53,640 nt of DNA from Nocardioides albidus (GTDB lineage: Bacteria; Actinomycetota; Actinomycetes; Propionibacteriales; Nocardioidaceae): contig NZ_VDMP01000012.1 of the NCBI RefSeq assembly GCF_006335005.1, forward strand, positions 31,891-85,530, in the 5' to 3' direction. A program made the translations under genes and the position numbers. Positions within the stretch are counted from its first letter, which is position 1. Each line of letters begins with the position of its first letter. Positions 1 through 10,565 of this stretch are shown here, piece after piece. The notes under the pieces were generated by a model that saw only the letters and a program-made list of their open reading frames with translations, did no database searches and was not told the origin of the DNA.

Positions 1-569
1 GGCTCGACGCCGCCCTCGAGCACCGTGACGACCGCGGGCAGGGGCACGCGGTAGGTCTCGCGACCCTCGGGTCCCTTCACGCTGGCCACGACCTCGCCGT
101 CCTCGATGCTGATCGTGGCGGCGCCGTTGACGACGGGCCGCCCCAGCTCGTAGGCGAGCCGGATGCCGACCTGGAAGTCGCCGGTGTCGGCGGCGTCGTT
201 GCCGAGCAGGATCAGGTCGTGCGGGCGGCCCGCGGCCTCGTGGTCGCGCACGACGGCTGCGATCTCCCGGGCGACGTCGGCCGGACCGAAGCCGCCGGGG
301 TCGGTCTCGACGTGGGTGGCCGCCGTGCACCCGACGGCGAGCGCCGAGCGCAGCTGGTCGACCGCCTCCGCGTCGCCGAGCGTGAACACCGACGCGCTGC
401 CGCCCGTGGCGGCGGCGGTCTGCACCGCCAGCTCGATCGCGCACTCCTCGTGGTTGCTCAGCGTGAAGCCGGCGTAGCGCCCGTCGACCGACTGCCCGTC
501 CTCGGTCAGCACGACCTCGCCGGTGGAGTCGACGACCCGCTTCACACAGACCAGGACGTCGAGGCTCAT
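1..569 (-). CDS. etfB: Electron transfer flavoprotein beta subunit (3' end outside window)
   Basis: Reading leftwards from an ATG at 569, the product begins MSLDVLVCVKRVVDSTGEV, the usual EtfB/FixA opening. It continues through the AMP/FAD-binding ETF fold with stretches such as NHEECAIELAVQTAA and DLILLGNDAADTGD. About 189 residues are visible of a usual 250-260; the C-terminus lies beyond base 1. The start overlaps the stop of the upstream dimethylglycine-dehydrogenase-type gene by 4 bp (ATGA), so the two are probably translationally coupled. ETF accepts electrons from flavoprotein dehydrogenases such as dimethylglycine and sarcosine dehydrogenases and passes them to the quinone pool, so this neighbour is a plausible direct partner. 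The alpha subunit would be expected just outside the window (inference). Confidence 0.93.
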   Translation of the reverse strand, partial: MSLDVLVCVKRVVDSTGEVVLTEDGQSVDGRYAGFTLSNHEECAIELAVQTAAATGGSASVFTLGDAEAVDQLRSALAVGCTAATHVETDPGGFGPADVAREIAAVVRDHEAAGRPHDLILLGNDAADTGDFQVGIRLAYELGRPVVNGAATISIEDGEVVASVKGPEGRETYRVPLPAVVTVLEGGVE

Positions 570-3076
570 CGCAGACGCCCGTTCTCGGGGTCGAGCAGCG
601 GGGTGGCGTCGATCGAGGCGACCGTCACCGGGTAGAGCTCCTCCATGTAGGACACCGCGAGCTCGTTGCCGAGCACCGCCTGGTCGGGCGGAAGGTAGGC
701 CATCAGGATGTGCTTGCCGAGGGAGGGCGCCGAGCCCGCGCTGGTGACATACGGGTGGTGGCCGTGGCCGTCGGTCAGGGTGCCGCCGTCGCGGGTCAGG
801 ATCGGCTCGCCGCCGAGCATGTAGCGCTTGATCCCCGACGCCGAGGTGTGGTCGTCGACGGTCATCGTGCACAGCACCGCCGCCGGAGCCTGCTCGCGCT
901 GGGCGAGATAGGCCTCCTTGCCGACGAAGTCGGCGGCCTTCACCTTGGGCCGCTGCATCCCGGCCTCGACGATGGTGCGCTCCGAGTCGAGCTCGTAGCC
1001 GTAGGCGCGGTAGCCCTTCTCGAGCCGGCCGGTGGTGCCGTAGACACCGATGCCGACGGGTACGGCGCCGTGCGGCTCCCCCGCCTGCAGCAACGCGTCC
1101 CACAGCTGGGCCGCGTCGTCCATGGCGACGTAGAGCTCCCAGCCGAGCTCGCCGACGTAGGAGATCCGCGAGGCGAGCACGGAGACGCCGCCGACGGTGA
1201 TCTCGCGGCAGGTCAGGAAGCCGAAGCCGCCGTCGGACACGTCGTCACCGGTCAGCGAAGAGAGGATGTCGCGCGCCCGCGGACCCCACAGGCCGATGGT
1301 GGAGACCTGGTCGGTGACGTCGGTGAGCGTCGTCGCGCCGTCCTCGGGCAGCTGGTCGCCGAAGGTCTTGCGGTCGGCCATGCCGTGCGCGCCACCGGTG
1401 ACGACCCGGAAGTGGTCCTCGCCCAGGCGCATGACCGTGAGGTCGGAGAGGAAGCCGCCGTTGGCGTTGAGGACCGGGGTGTAGATGACCTTGCCGACCG
1501 CGACGTCGCACTGGGCCACGCAGGTGCGCTGCACGGTGTCGAGGGCGCCCGGTCCGGTGATGTCGAAGATCGCGAACGCGGAGAGGTCGATGACGCCGGC
1601 GGCCTCGCGCATCCGCAGGTGCTCGGCGTTGATGATCGGGCTCCACCAGCGGGCGTCCCACTCGTGCTCGCGCGGCATCACGGCGTCGCCGTACACCTCC
1701 AGCAGCGGGGCGTTGGACTCGTACCAGTGCGGCCGCTCCCAGCCGGCGGTCTCGAAGAAGAAGGCGCCGAGCTTCTTCTGCGACTCGTGCATCGGGGCGA
1801 GGCGCTGGTCGCGGTCGGACTCGTACTGCTCGGCCGGGTGGACGATGCCGTAGGTCTTGATGAACGACTCGGTGGTGCGCAGCCGGGTGTGCTCGCGGCG
1901 CATCTGGTGGGGGTGGAAGCGGGCGATGTCGCTGTGGTGGATGTCGATCTCGGAGTAGCCCTGGGTCATCCACTCGGCGACCGCGCGACCGACGCCCGGT
2001 CCCTCCTTGATCCACACCGCGGAGGCGGTCCACAGGCCCTTGACGTGGCTCTCGCCCAGGATGGGCGCGCCGTCGCAGGTCAGCGACAGCAGGCCGTTGA
2101 TGGCGTAGCGCATCTCCGCGCCCTCGGCGCCGAGCAGCTCCGGCATCAGCTCGTAGGCCTGCTCGAGCTGCGGGTCGAAGTCCTCGGAGGTGAAGGGCAG
2201 CTCGGTCGGCGACAGCTTGGACTGCTCGATCGAGGGGATGTCCTCCGGCTCGTGCAGGATCGCGCGGTGGGCGTAGGAGCCGACCTCCATGTCGGCGCCG
2301 TGCTGGCGCTCGTAGCAGAAGGTGTCCATGTCGCGGACGATCGGGAAGGAGATCTCGCCCTCGCGCTCGGCCAGCTGCGGGCAGGGGCCGACGCTGATCA
2401 TCTGGTGCACGGCGGGGGTCAGCGGGATGCTCACACCGGCCATGTCGCCGAGCTTGGGGCTCCACACGCCGGCCGCGATCACGACGTACTCCGTCTCGAT
2501 GTCGCCGCCGTCGGTGCGCACCCGGCGGATCCGCCCGTCCTCGACATCCATGCCGATCACCTCGACCGTCGGGACGACGGTCAGCTCACCGGTCGCGAGC
2601 GCCTTCTCGCGCATGATCGTGCCGGCCCGCAGCGAGTCGACGACGCCGACGCTGGGCGTCCAGAACGCGCCGATGAACTGGTCGGTCTCGATGAAGGGCA
2701 CCTTCTCCTTCACGAACTCCGGCGAGACCAGCTCGGCCTCGATCCCCCACGCCTTGGCGCTCGACATGCGCCGGCGCAGCTCCTCCATCCGCTCCTCGGT
2801 GCGCGCGATCTCGAAGCCGCCGGACTGCGTGAAGACGCCCATCTCCTGGTACTGCCGCACCGAGTCGAGCGTCAGATCGGTGATCTCGCGGGAGTGGTCG
2901 ACGGGGAAGATGAAGTTCGACGCGTGGCCGGTCGAGCCGCCCGGATTGGGCAGCGCACCCTTGTCGATCTGCACGATGTCGCGCCAGCCCAGCCGCGTGA
3001 GGTGGTGCACGAGGCTGTTGCCGACGATGCCCGCGCCGATCACGACGACGCCGGCGGAGGTGGGGACGGTGGCCAT
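566..3076 (-). CDS. Dimethylglycine/sarcosine dehydrogenase-type flavoprotein (DAO + folate-binding GcvT domains)
   Basis: 836 aa, starting at ATG 3076, which follows TAAGGAA 5-10 bases upstream; a longer start at 3124 would run through the operator palindrome. An N-terminal DAO-type FAD domain has GAGIVG at residues 14-19. A His at residue 51 (GGSTGHASN) sits where this family attaches FAD covalently. The C-terminal half, from about residue 430, is an aminomethyltransferase/GcvT-like domain that binds tetrahydrofolate and captures the oxidised methyl group as methylene-THF. Length and domain order match dimethylglycine dehydrogenase/oxidase (about 830-860 aa). The downstream ETF gene argues for a dehydrogenase rather than an O2-using oxidase. 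Likely role: N-demethylation of dimethylglycine formed from glycine betaine. Sarcosine or another N-methyl amino acid remains possible. A GTTGC-N7-GCAAC operator lies 33 bp before the start. Confidence 0.88.
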   Translation of the reverse strand: MATVPTSAGVVVIGAGIVGNSLVHHLTRLGWRDIVQIDKGALPNPGGSTGHASNFIFPVDHSREITDLTLDSVRQYQEMGVFTQSGGFEIARTEERMEELRRRMSSAKAWGIEAELVSPEFVKEKVPFIETDQFIGAFWTPSVGVVDSLRAGTIMREKALATGELTVVPTVEVIGMDVEDGRIRRVRTDGGDIETEYVVIAAGVWSPKLGDMAGVSIPLTPAVHQMISVGPCPQLAEREGEISFPIVRDMDTFCYERQHGADMEVGSYAHRAILHEPEDIPSIEQSKLSPTELPFTSEDFDPQLEQAYELMPELLGAEGAEMRYAINGLLSLTCDGAPILGESHVKGLWTASAVWIKEGPGVGRAVAEWMTQGYSEIDIHHSDIARFHPHQMRREHTRLRTTESFIKTYGIVHPAEQYESDRDQRLAPMHESQKKLGAFFFETAGWERPHWYESNAPLLEVYGDAVMPREHEWDARWWSPIINAEHLRMREAAGVIDLSAFAIFDITGPGALDTVQRTCVAQCDVAVGKVIYTPVLNANGGFLSDLTVMRLGEDHFRVVTGGAHGMADRKTFGDQLPEDGATTLTDVTDQVSTIGLWGPRARDILSSLTGDDVSDGGFGFLTCREITVGGVSVLASRISYVGELGWELYVAMDDAAQLWDALLQAGEPHGAVPVGIGVYGTTGRLEKGYRAYGYELDSERTIVEAGMQRPKVKAADFVGKEAYLAQREQAPAAVLCTMTVDDHTSASGIKRYMLGGEPILTRDGGTLTDGHGHHPYVTSAGSAPSLGKHILMAYLPPDQAVLGNELAVSYMEELYPVTVASIDATPLLDPENGRLR

Positions 3077-3108
3077 GGGATTCCTTAGAGGTTGAGCGGG
3101 GGGCCGAT

Positions 3109-3143
3109 GTTGCGTATTAAGCAACAGAATGCGTGATGCGAGA
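3109..3143. promoter_or_regulatory. Candidate IclR operator upstream of the dimethylglycine dehydrogenase gene
   Basis: GTTGCGTATTAAGCAAC at 3109-3125 has perfect 5-bp arms (GTTGC/GCAAC) plus an inner TA/TA match. It contains, on the minus strand, a -10-like TAATAC (3114-3119). A weaker second box, ATGCGAGA at 3136-3143, sits 22.5 bp away centre to centre. That is the same spacing seen for the double sites before betB and the BCCT gene. Occupancy would cover the promoter, so repression is likely (inference). Confidence 0.6.
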
Positions 3144-3160
3144 CAAGTCTAGAATCACCC

Positions 3161-3194
3161 GCGCCCGGCCGGGTGTCAATGCCCGGCCGGGCGC
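3161..3194 (-). terminator. GC-rich hairpin, probable proX terminator
   Basis: Perfect 13-bp inverted repeat: GCGCCCGGCCGGG at 3161-3173 and CCCGGCCGGGCGC at 3182-3194, with an 8-nt loop. It begins 15 bp after the proX stop codon in the minus-strand reading and lies before the operator and start of the next gene. There is no strong U-tract, as is common in actinobacteria. It separates the betB-proX unit from the dimethylglycine dehydrogenase unit. Confidence 0.7.
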
Positions 3195-3209
3195 GGCGTG
3201 GTCAGCGGG

Positions 3210-4196
3210 TCACTGGAGCCAGGCGTCGACCTTGTCCTCGTTGTCCGCGATCCACTTGGCGGCGGCCTCCTCGGGCTTCATCTTGTCCTCGGAGATGTAC
3301 TTGGCGACCTGGTTCTGGTCGTCGTTGGTCCACTGGAAGTTCTGGACCAGGGTGACGCCGGGGCCGCCCTCCTCGACCCACGAGGTCGACAGGATCTTCT
3401 TGAGCTCGGTCTCGGGGTAGTCGCAGGCGACCTTCGCCGGGTCGTCCTGGCAGCCGTCGGTGTAGGGCGGCAGGGCGACCTTCTCCAGCGGGACGTCGGC
3501 GAAGAGCCACTGCGGCTCGTAGAAGTAGCCGATCAGGAACTCCTTGTTCTTCTCGGCCTGCTGGAAGGCGGTGATGCTCGCCGCCTCGCTGCCGGAGAAG
3601 ACGACCTTGAAGTCGAGTCCGAGGTTGCTGATGATCGCCTCGTCGAACTGGACGTACGACGGGTCCGCCCCGAGGAACTGTCCCTTGCCGCCCGACTCGG
3701 AGGTGGCGAACTGCTTGGCGTACTTGTTGAGGTTCTTGTGGTCGAGGATGTCCGGGTGCGCCTCCGCGAGCCACGGCGGGACGTACCAGCCGATGATTCC
3801 GACGTTGCCGTTCGGCCCGCCGTCCATCGCGCTCCCGTCACCCTCGCCCTCGAAGAACTTCTTCTCCAGGTCCGGGTGGCCCCAGTCCTCGATGACGACG
3901 TCGACATCACCGGTGCCGAAGCCCTGCCAGGAGACGTCCTCCTTGAGGTTCTTGTAGTTGACCTTGCAGCCGAGCTTCTCGGTGGCGACCTGGCCGACCA
4001 CGTAGGCGCTGGCCTCGTAGCCCACCCACGGGTTCACCGCCATGTTGATCTCACCGCACTCGCCGGCGCTCCCGGCATTGGCCTCGTTCTTCTTGGTCTC
4101 GTCGCTGATCGTCCCGCCGCCGCAGGCGGCGAGCAGGAGCGTCATGGACGCCGCAACCGAGGCGAGTCCTGCCGCCTTCTTCCTTGGGTGGTGCAT
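3210..4196 (-). CDS. proX: Glycine betaine/quaternary amine ABC transporter substrate-binding lipoprotein
   Basis: 328 aa. ATG 4196 is preceded by AAGGAG at good spacing. The N-terminus is a lipoprotein signal (KKAAGLASVAASMTLLLAAC) with the lipidated Cys at residue 25. The mature part is an OpuAC/ProX-type domain: the stretch INMAVNPWVGYEASAYVVGQV resembles the start of ProX-family proteins, and FGTGDVDVVIEDWGHPD carries tryptophans of the kind that form the aromatic cage for quaternary amines. It follows proV and proW in the same direction (48 bp after proW) and is last in the unit before a hairpin. It would capture betaine or choline outside the membrane and deliver it to the double permease. 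Exact substrate preference is inferred from betA/betB upstream. Confidence 0.92.
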   Translation of the reverse strand: MHHPRKKAAGLASVAASMTLLLAACGGGTISDETKKNEANAGSAGECGEINMAVNPWVGYEASAYVVGQVATEKLGCKVNYKNLKEDVSWQGFGTGDVDVVIEDWGHPDLEKKFFEGEGDGSAMDGGPNGNVGIIGWYVPPWLAEAHPDILDHKNLNKYAKQFATSESGGKGQFLGADPSYVQFDEAIISNLGLDFKVVFSGSEAASITAFQQAEKNKEFLIGYFYEPQWLFADVPLEKVALPPYTDGCQDDPAKVACDYPETELKKILSTSWVEEGGPGVTLVQNFQWTNDDQNQVAKYISEDKMKPEEAAAKWIADNEDKVDAWLQ

Positions 4197-4243
4197 GGTG
4201 TCTCCTTGGTTGTTGGTGTCCGTGAGGCTGGCTGGGGGAAGCG

Positions 4244-6241
4244 CTACCGCGCCGTGTCGCGCGCCGCCGCGCGGGCGATGCGGTCGATCATGATCCCGAG
4301 CAGGACGATGCTGATGCCGGCCGCGGCTCCCTTGCCCCATTCCTCCGAGCGGGCGAAGCCGAGCACGACGTCGTAGCCGAGCGCACCGGCGCCGACCAGG
4401 CCACCGATGACCGCCATCGCCAGGACGTAGAGCAGACCCTGATTCGCCGCGAGGACCAGCGACGCGCGAGCCATCGGGAGCTGGACCTTGGTGATCTCCT
4501 GCCACCGGGTCGAGCCCGTGGAGCGGCCCGCCTCGATCGTCGACGGGGAGACCGCCTTGACCCCGTCGGCGACGAGCTTGATCGCGACCGGCGCGGCGTA
4601 CACGACACCCGCGACGATCGCGGTGAACCGGGTCGGGCCGAAGAGGGCCAGGACCGGGATCAGGTAGACGAACGGCGGGATGGTCTGCCCGGCGTCGAGG
4701 ATCGGGCGGAGGACGAGGTCGATCCCGCGGCGGCGCGCCATCGCCACGCCGAAGACCACGGCCAGCAGCATCACCAGGACGGTGCCGACCAGGGTCATGT
4801 TGAGGGTGACCATGGCGTCGTGCCACAGGCCGAAGTAGAGCAGGCCGGCGATGCAGATCACCGTGGGCACGAGGGCGCGGACGCCGCCGAAGACCACCGT
4901 GAGCGCGAGCAGCGCGCCGGCGGCCAGCCACCACGGCGACTCGGCCAGGAGGGACTGCAGGGGGTTCAGCAGCAGCGAGCTGATCAGGTCCTTGAAGCCC
5001 TGCGTGGCGCCGCGGAAGGAGTCGGTGAACCACACGAAGAAGCTGTCCACCGCGTCGGCGACCTTCGGCGTCCAGCCCAGGTCCGAGAGCTCGGCGGCCC
5101 AGGGGTAGGTGCGCGAGAGGTAGATGGCGACGAGGACGGGTACGGCGGTCGCGGCGAGCACGATCCGGCGCAGCCGCAGGTCGAGGCCGCCTCGTGCGGC
5201 GATCTCGGAGTACTCGCTGGCCGCGGTCGTCGAGCGGTCGAGCATCACCGCCATCACCACGATCAGCATGCCGGGCACGAACGCGCCGCCGACGTCGTTC
5301 TTCACCAGCGCGTCCAGCACCGGACGGCCCAGTCCCGGGCCGTCGACGTACGACGCGATGGTGGCCATCGACAGCGCCGCCATGATCGTCTGGTTGAGCC
5401 CGACCACGATCGTCTTGCGCGCCATCGGCAGCTGCACCTTGGTGAGTCGCTGCCACCAGGTCTGCCCGGCGGAGTCGGTCGCCTCGATGGTCGTCTCGGA
5501 GACGTTGCGGATGCCGTGGCCGGCGATGCGGATGATCGGCGGCAGGGCATAGACCAACGTGCAGACCACCGCTCCTGCGGCGCCGATGCCGAAGAAGAGG
5601 ACGATCGGCAGCAGGTAGACGAAGGTCGGCATGGTCTGGAAGATGTCGAGCACCGTGTTGGTGACCGCGTTGACCGCGCGGTTGCCCGTGCCGACCATGA
5701 CCGCGAGCGGCATCCCGATGAGCACCGAGACGCCGACGGCCACGAAGGTGACGATGAGCAGGTCGATCGCGTCGCTCCAGTAGCCGAAGAGGCCGAAGGA
5801 GAGGAACGAGACGGCGACCAGGACCGCGATCCGCCAGCCGGCGATCGCCAGTCCCACCCACGTGGCGACGGCGGTGACGCCCAGCCAGCCGATCTGGGGC
5901 ACCGGGCGGGGGAAGTCGGGGATCGAGAGCAGCCGCTGGAACCAGTCGACGACCGAGGTGAACCCCGAGCCGAGGTCGTAGGTGAACTGGATGAGCGGAT
6001 TGTCGGTGCGGCTGGCCAGGATGTCGTCGCGGAAGCCGCCGAGCGACTTCTGCACATCGGTGAGCTCGCGCCCCGCGGGGACGAGGGTGTCGTTGCCCTT
6101 GGTGAGCGCCCAGACGGCCAGCCAGAGCACGATCACGCCCAGCGCCCACATCCAGCGCGGGATGCTCGCGAGGGAGCGTCCCCTCTCCTCGGGCTCGGGC
6201 GCCGACGAGGCGGGGGCGGCTGGGGCGAGGGTGGCGCTCAC
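4244..6241 (-). CDS. proW: Glycine betaine/proline ABC transporter permease, two fused permease domains
   Basis: 665 aa from a GTG at 6241 that overlaps the proV stop by 4 bp (GTGA). This is about twice the length of a normal ProW (about 280-350 aa) because two binding-protein-dependent permease domains are in tandem. The first copy carries [20 protein letters not shown] and the second [20 protein letters not shown], both the EAA-loop that contacts the ATPase. Both copies also have a matching FVYLLP/FVYLIP membrane segment. The polypeptide can therefore supply both halves of the membrane channel. Between them lies a long loop with an extra membrane segment pair ([20 protein letters not shown]). 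Known single-chain permeases of this type exist; here the duplication is clear from internal similarity. Confidence 0.92.
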   Translation of the reverse strand: MSATLAPAAPASSAPEPEERGRSLASIPRWMWALGVIVLWLAVWALTKGNDTLVPAGRELTDVQKSLGGFRDDILASRTDNPLIQFTYDLGSGFTSVVDWFQRLLSIPDFPRPVPQIGWLGVTAVATWVGLAIAGWRIAVLVAVSFLSFGLFGYWSDAIDLLIVTFVAVGVSVLIGMPLAVMVGTGNRAVNAVTNTVLDIFQTMPTFVYLLPIVLFFGIGAAGAVVCTLVYALPPIIRIAGHGIRNVSETTIEATDSAGQTWWQRLTKVQLPMARKTIVVGLNQTIMAALSMATIASYVDGPGLGRPVLDALVKNDVGGAFVPGMLIVVMAVMLDRSTTAASEYSEIAARGGLDLRLRRIVLAATAVPVLVAIYLSRTYPWAAELSDLGWTPKVADAVDSFFVWFTDSFRGATQGFKDLISSLLLNPLQSLLAESPWWLAAGALLALTVVFGGVRALVPTVICIAGLLYFGLWHDAMVTLNMTLVGTVLVMLLAVVFGVAMARRRGIDLVLRPILDAGQTIPPFVYLIPVLALFGPTRFTAIVAGVVYAAPVAIKLVADGVKAVSPSTIEAGRSTGSTRWQEITKVQLPMARASLVLAANQGLLYVLAMAVIGGLVGAGALGYDVVLGFARSEEWGKGAAAGISIVLLGIMIDRIARAAARDTAR

Positions 6242-7317
6242 TGGTGCGCCTCCTCCTCCGCGACCACGACCCGCAGGATGGCGTCGTCGTCGACGATCCC
6301 GATGAGTCGCTCGTTCTCGTCGACGACCCGGACCGGGTGCTCGGAGGCGAGCGCGGCCTTCGCGGCCTGGCGCACGATGGTGTCGCAGGACATCACCGGG
6401 CCGTCCATGGAGTCGTCGGGACGCGGATCCCGCATGACCCACCTCAGGGTCAGCACGTGGGAGCGGGGCACCTCGGAGACGAAGTCGCGGACGTAGTCGT
6501 CGACCGGTGCGCCCACGACCTCGTCCGGCGCGCCGATCTGGACGATCTCGCCGTCGCGCATGATCAGGATCCGGTCGCCCAGCTTGAGCGCCTCCTGCAG
6601 GTCGTGGGTGATGAAGACCATCGTCTTGCCGAGGTCGCGGTGGAGCCGGATCACCTCGTTCTGCATGTCGCGGCGGATCAGCGGGTCCAGCGCGGAGAAC
6701 GGCTCGTCGAACAGCAGGATGCTCGGATCCCCGGCGAGGGCGCGCGCCAGGCCGACGCGCTGCTGCATGCCGCCGGAGAGCTGGTCGGGGTAGGAGCGCG
6801 AGAAGCCGTCGAGTCCGACCAGGGACACCACCTCCTCGGCCTTGGCCCGCCGCTCCTTCTTCTTCATGCCGCGGATCTCCAGGCCGTAGGCGATGTTGTC
6901 GATCACCTGGCGGTGCGGCAGCAGCCCGAAGTGCTGGAAGACCATGGACACCCGGTTGCGGCGCAGGTCGCGCAACTGGGCCTCGTTGGCCGTGGTGACG
7001 TCGATCCCGTCGATCTCGACGGTCCCGGCGGTCGGCTCGATCAGCCGGGTCAGGCAGCGGACCAGGGTCGACTTCCCCGAGCCCGACAGGCCCATGACCA
7101 CGAACACCTCGCCGGGCGCGACCTCGAACGACACGTCCTTGACGCCCGCGACGCAGCCGGTCTTCGCCTTCAGCTCGGCGCGGGAGAGCTCCGCGTCGGG
7201 CGTGCCGACGATCTTGTCCGCACGCGGACCGAAGATCTTCCACAGGTTGCGCACCGACAGCGCGCTCTGTTCCGAGGACGTCGGTGTCCCGGCGCCCGTC
7301 TCGATCGCCACGCTCAT
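6238..7317 (-). CDS. proV: Glycine betaine/proline ABC transporter ATP-binding protein with C-terminal CBS-like region
   Basis: 359 aa. ATG 7317 follows GAGGAGG and overlaps the betA stop by 4 bp. Walker A is GLSGSGKST, the ABC signature is [15 protein letters not shown] and Walker B is [13 protein letters not shown]. The insert [20 protein letters not shown] before Walker A is typical of ProV/OpuAA. After the nucleotide-binding domain, about residues 290-355 resemble a CBS pair as used by OpuA/ProV for osmotic gating. It energises import through the fused permease and ProX. Placement inside the choline-oxidation unit indicates choline or betaine import for catabolism as well as osmoprotection (inference). 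Confidence 0.93.
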   Translation of the reverse strand: MSVAIETGAGTPTSSEQSALSVRNLWKIFGPRADKIVGTPDAELSRAELKAKTGCVAGVKDVSFEVAPGEVFVVMGLSGSGKSTLVRCLTRLIEPTAGTVEIDGIDVTTANEAQLRDLRRNRVSMVFQHFGLLPHRQVIDNIAYGLEIRGMKKKERRAKAEEVVSLVGLDGFSRSYPDQLSGGMQQRVGLARALAGDPSILLFDEPFSALDPLIRRDMQNEVIRLHRDLGKTMVFITHDLQEALKLGDRILIMRDGEIVQIGAPDEVVGAPVDDYVRDFVSEVPRSHVLTLRWVMRDPRPDDSMDGPVMSCDTIVRQAAKAALASEHPVRVVDENERLIGIVDDDAILRVVVAEEEAHQ

Positions 7318-9038
7318 GTGGCCTCCTCACGGTTGCGGCTGTCGCCGGGGGGATGCAGGGGCATGCCGTCCCGGTAGCGGTAGTAGGGCACGTCGAGCGC
7401 GGGAAGCGGTGTGTTGCCCGCGATCAGGTCGGCGGCCTTCTCGGCCACCATCATCACCGGCGCGTAGATGTTGCCGTTGGTGACATAGGGGAAGACCGAC
7501 GCGTCGACCACGCGCAGGCCCTCGGTGCCGTGGACCCTCATCGAGGTGGGGTCGACGACCGCCATGTCGTCGATGCCCATCTTCGCGGTGCACGAGGGGT
7601 GCAGGGCGGTCTCGGCGTCCTTGCGGACCCACTCGAGGATCTCGTCGTCGGTCTCGACCGACGGGCCCGGCGAGAGCTCGCCGGCGTTGTACGGCGCGAA
7701 CGCGGGCTGGTTGAGGATGTCGCGGGCCACGCGCACGGCCTCGACCCACTCCTTGCGGTCGGTCGGCGTCGAGAGGTAGTTGAACTGCATGCTCGGGTGC
7801 ACCCGCGGGTCGGCGCTCCTGATCCGCACCCAGCCCCGGGTGTCGGCGTACATCGGGCCGATGTGGACCTGGTAGCCGTGGGCACCCTTCTCGAGGTTCT
7901 CCGGCGCGGAGCCGTCGTACCGGATGGCGATCGGCAGGAAGTGGAACATCAGGTTCGGGTAGTCGACCTCGTCGTTGCTGCGGCAGAAGCCGCCGCCCTC
8001 GAAGTGGTTGGTCGCGCCGAGGCCGCTGCGGTGGAAGAGCCACTGGTAGCCGATCTTCGGGCGCTCGCGGTAGCGCAGGCCCGGCGCGATCGAGACCGGC
8101 TGCTTGGAGGCGTACTGGATGTAGACCTCGAGGTGGTCCTGGAGGTTCTCCCCCACGCCCGGCAGGTGGTGCACGACCGGGATGCCGTGCTGACGCAGCA
8201 GCGCCTCGTCGCCGACGCCGGAGAGCTGCAGCAGCTGCGGGGTGTTGATCGCTCCCCCGCTGAGGATGACCTCGCCGGCCCGCACGGTGTGGTTGCGCCG
8301 CGCCTGCGAGTAGTCGACGCCCACGGCGCGCTTGCCCTCGAAGTTGACCTTGGTGACGAACGCGTAGGTCTTCACGGTGAGGTTCTTGCGGCTCTTCACC
8401 GGGTGGAGGTAGGCGCGGGCGGCCGACCAGCGCCGTCCGCGGTAGACGTTGCGGTCGAAGCGGGCGAAGCCCTCCTGGCGGTAGCCGTTGACGTCGTCGG
8501 TCAACGGGTAGCCCGCCTCCTGGGCGGCCGCGAAGAAGGCCGCGAACAGCGGGTTCGTCGCCGGCCCCTGCTCGAGCCGCAGCGGACCGTCGCCGCCGCG
8601 CCAGTCGTCGGCGCCGACGCCGCCGTCGGCGAGGTAGCGGGTCTCCATCCGCTTGAAGTAGGGCAGGCAGTGCAGGTAGTCCCAGCTCTCCATGCCCGGG
8701 TCGCGCGCCCAGCGCTCGTAGTCCATCGGGTTGCCCCGCTGGAAGATCATCCCGTTGATGCTGCTCGAGCCGCCGAGCACCTTGCCGCGGGCGTGGAACA
8801 CCCGGCGACCGCCCATGTGGGGCTCGGGATCGGTCTCGTACTTCCAGTCGTAGAGCCGGTTGCCGATCGGGATCGGCAGCGCCGCCGGCATGTGGATGAA
8901 CGGGTCGATCTTGTAGTCGGAGCGGCCCGCCTCCAGCAGGAGGACGCTCGTCCCGGGATCGGCCGAGAGGCGGTTGGCCAGGGCGCACCCGGCCGAGCCA
9001 CCGCCCACGATGACGTAGTCGTATCGGTCTGCGCCCAT
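7314..9038 (-). CDS. betA: Choline dehydrogenase, GMC oxidoreductase
   Basis: 574 aa from ATG 9038, 23 bp after the betB stop; GGAGAGAGG lies upstream at slightly long spacing and no other start is in frame. It has the FAD-binding motif GGGSAGC near residue 11, the GMC signature 1 region ([19 protein letters not shown]) and signature 2 ([16 protein letters not shown]). Many segments match E. coli BetA as I recall it: [51 protein letters not shown]. It oxidises choline to betaine aldehyde, passing electrons to a membrane acceptor. It is co-transcribed with betB upstream and proV downstream. A few GMC oxidases use other alcohols, but similarity plus context make choline the best call. Confidence 0.93.
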   Translation of the reverse strand: MGADRYDYVIVGGGSAGCALANRLSADPGTSVLLLEAGRSDYKIDPFIHMPAALPIPIGNRLYDWKYETDPEPHMGGRRVFHARGKVLGGSSSINGMIFQRGNPMDYERWARDPGMESWDYLHCLPYFKRMETRYLADGGVGADDWRGGDGPLRLEQGPATNPLFAAFFAAAQEAGYPLTDDVNGYRQEGFARFDRNVYRGRRWSAARAYLHPVKSRKNLTVKTYAFVTKVNFEGKRAVGVDYSQARRNHTVRAGEVILSGGAINTPQLLQLSGVGDEALLRQHGIPVVHHLPGVGENLQDHLEVYIQYASKQPVSIAPGLRYRERPKIGYQWLFHRSGLGATNHFEGGGFCRSNDEVDYPNLMFHFLPIAIRYDGSAPENLEKGAHGYQVHIGPMYADTRGWVRIRSADPRVHPSMQFNYLSTPTDRKEWVEAVRVARDILNQPAFAPYNAGELSPGPSVETDDEILEWVRKDAETALHPSCTAKMGIDDMAVVDPTSMRVHGTEGLRVVDASVFPYVTNGNIYAPVMMVAEKAADLIAGNTPLPALDVPYYRYRDGMPLHPPGDSRNREEAT

Positions 9039-9061
9039 GGCGACGTCGTACCTCTCTCCGG

Positions 9062-10540
9062 CTATCCCGCGAACCAGCGCTGCTCGGCCGGTCGGATGTT
9101 GTGCCACACGTGCTTGGTCTCGCGGTACTCCTCGAGTCCGGCCAGCCCGAGCTCGCGCCCGGTGCCGGACTGCTTGAACCCGCCCCACTCGGCCTGCGGC
9201 ACATAGGGGTGGTAGTCGTTGATCCACACCGTGCCCATCCGCAGCCGAGCAGCGACGCGCTGGCCCCTGCCGGCGTCCTGGGTCCACACCGCGCCGGCCA
9301 GGCCGTAGATGCTGTCGTTGGCGATGCGGACCGCCTCGTCCTCGTCGGAGAACGTCTCGACGGTCAGGACCGGCCCGAAGGACTCGTCCTGGGTCACCGA
9401 CATGTCGCTGCGACACCCGTCGAGCACGGTCGGCAGGTAGTAGAACCCGTCGGCCAGCTCGGGCTGCTCCGCGGTGTCGGGACGTCGGCCGCCGCAGCGC
9501 AGTACGGCGCCCTCGGCCAGCCCTGCGGCGACGTACGCCTCGACCTTGTCGCGATGGGCGGCGCTGGTCAGCGGACCGGTCTCGGCCTTCTCGTCGAACG
9601 GCCCGCCCAGCCGGATCCGGCCGGCGCGCTCGACGAGGGCGTCGACGAACGAGTCGTGGATCGACTCCTCGACCAGCAGGCGGGCACCGGCCGAGCAGAC
9701 CTGCCCGGAGTGCAGGAAGACGGCGGTGAGCGCGAAGTCCAGGGCCACGTCGAGGTCGGCGTCGGCGAAGACGATGTTGGGGTTCTTGCCGCCCAGCTCG
9801 AGGGCGACCTTCTTGACCGTGCCCGCAGCCGCAGCCATCAGGCGCTTGCCGGTGACCAGACCGCCGGTGAACGAGACCAGGTCGACGCGGGGGTCCTCCG
9901 AGAGCGGGGCGCCGGCGTCGGGGCCGGCGCCGAGGACGAGGTTGCCGACACCCGCCGGCAGTCCCGCCTCCTCGAGCAGTCGCATCAGGTGGATCGAGGT
10001 GTGCGGCGTGAGCTCGCTCGGCTTGAGCACGAAGGTGTTGCCGGCGGCCAGGCACGGTGCGACCTTCCAGGAGACCTGGAGCAGCGGGTAGTTCCACGGA
10101 GCGATCAGGCCGCAGACACCGATCGGCTCGTGCACGATCCGGCTGACGACATCGGGGTTCCCGGTGTCGACGACACGGCCGGCGTCCTCGGCGGCGATGC
10201 GACCGTAGTGGCGGAAGACGCCGACGATGTCGTCGATGTCGTACTCCGACTCGACGAGGCGCTTGCCGGTGTCGAGCGACTCCATCCGGGCCAGCGCGTC
10301 CTTGTCGCGCACGAGCAGGTCGGCCACGCGCAGCAGCAGGTCACCGCGCTCGCGGGCGGGGGTGTGCGGCCAGGGTCCGTCGTGGAAGGCACGGTGGGCG
10401 GCGGCGATCGCCGCCAGGGTGTCCTCCGACGACGCCTCGTCGACCTCGGCGACCAGGGTGCCGTCGGCGGGACAGCGGATCTCCCTCCGCCCGCCCGCGG
10501 CGGCGGCGCGCCACTCCCCGTCGACGTACAGATTCGGCAC
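9062..10540 (-). CDS. betB: Betaine aldehyde dehydrogenase
   Basis: 492 aa from GTG 10540, the first start in the frame. It is an NAD(P)-dependent aldehyde dehydrogenase with the catalytic Glu in [16 protein letters not shown] and the nucleophilic Cys in [13 protein letters not shown] (about residue 285). The C-terminal [21 protein letters not shown] resembles the GbsA/BetB group, where the loop after WIN forms part of the aldehyde pocket. It converts betaine aldehyde to glycine betaine. It is the first gene of betB-betA-proVWX. The promoter carries two GTTGC/GCAAC-type palindromes (10567-10601) that cover -10- and -35-like elements, so the whole unit is probably controlled by the adjacent IclR. 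Confidence 0.92.
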   Translation of the reverse strand: MPNLYVDGEWRAAAAGGRREIRCPADGTLVAEVDEASSEDTLAAIAAAHRAFHDGPWPHTPARERGDLLLRVADLLVRDKDALARMESLDTGKRLVESEYDIDDIVGVFRHYGRIAAEDAGRVVDTGNPDVVSRIVHEPIGVCGLIAPWNYPLLQVSWKVAPCLAAGNTFVLKPSELTPHTSIHLMRLLEEAGLPAGVGNLVLGAGPDAGAPLSEDPRVDLVSFTGGLVTGKRLMAAAAGTVKKVALELGGKNPNIVFADADLDVALDFALTAVFLHSGQVCSAGARLLVEESIHDSFVDALVERAGRIRLGGPFDEKAETGPLTSAAHRDKVEAYVAAGLAEGAVLRCGGRRPDTAEQPELADGFYYLPTVLDGCRSDMSVTQDESFGPVLTVETFSDEDEAVRIANDSIYGLAGAVWTQDAGRGQRVAARLRMGTVWINDYHPYVPQAEWGGFKQSGTGRELGLAGLEEYRETKHVWHNIRPAEQRWFAG

Positions 10541-10565
10541 GGAGGCCCCCCGCTCACTGGACGAT

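Noticed and set aside
710..3088. Long open frame antisense to the dimethylglycine dehydrogenase gene (and similar long antisense frames at 9101, 10684, 16256, 38471, 40383 and 45832)
   Set aside because: Translations are low-complexity, rich in Arg, Gly, Asp and Val, with no family features; they arise from high GC at third positions of the real genes.
3210..6149. Single 979-aa open frame covering proX and part of the permease region
   Set aside because: The upstream part is a shadow frame of proW; proX starts at its own lipoprotein signal at 4196.
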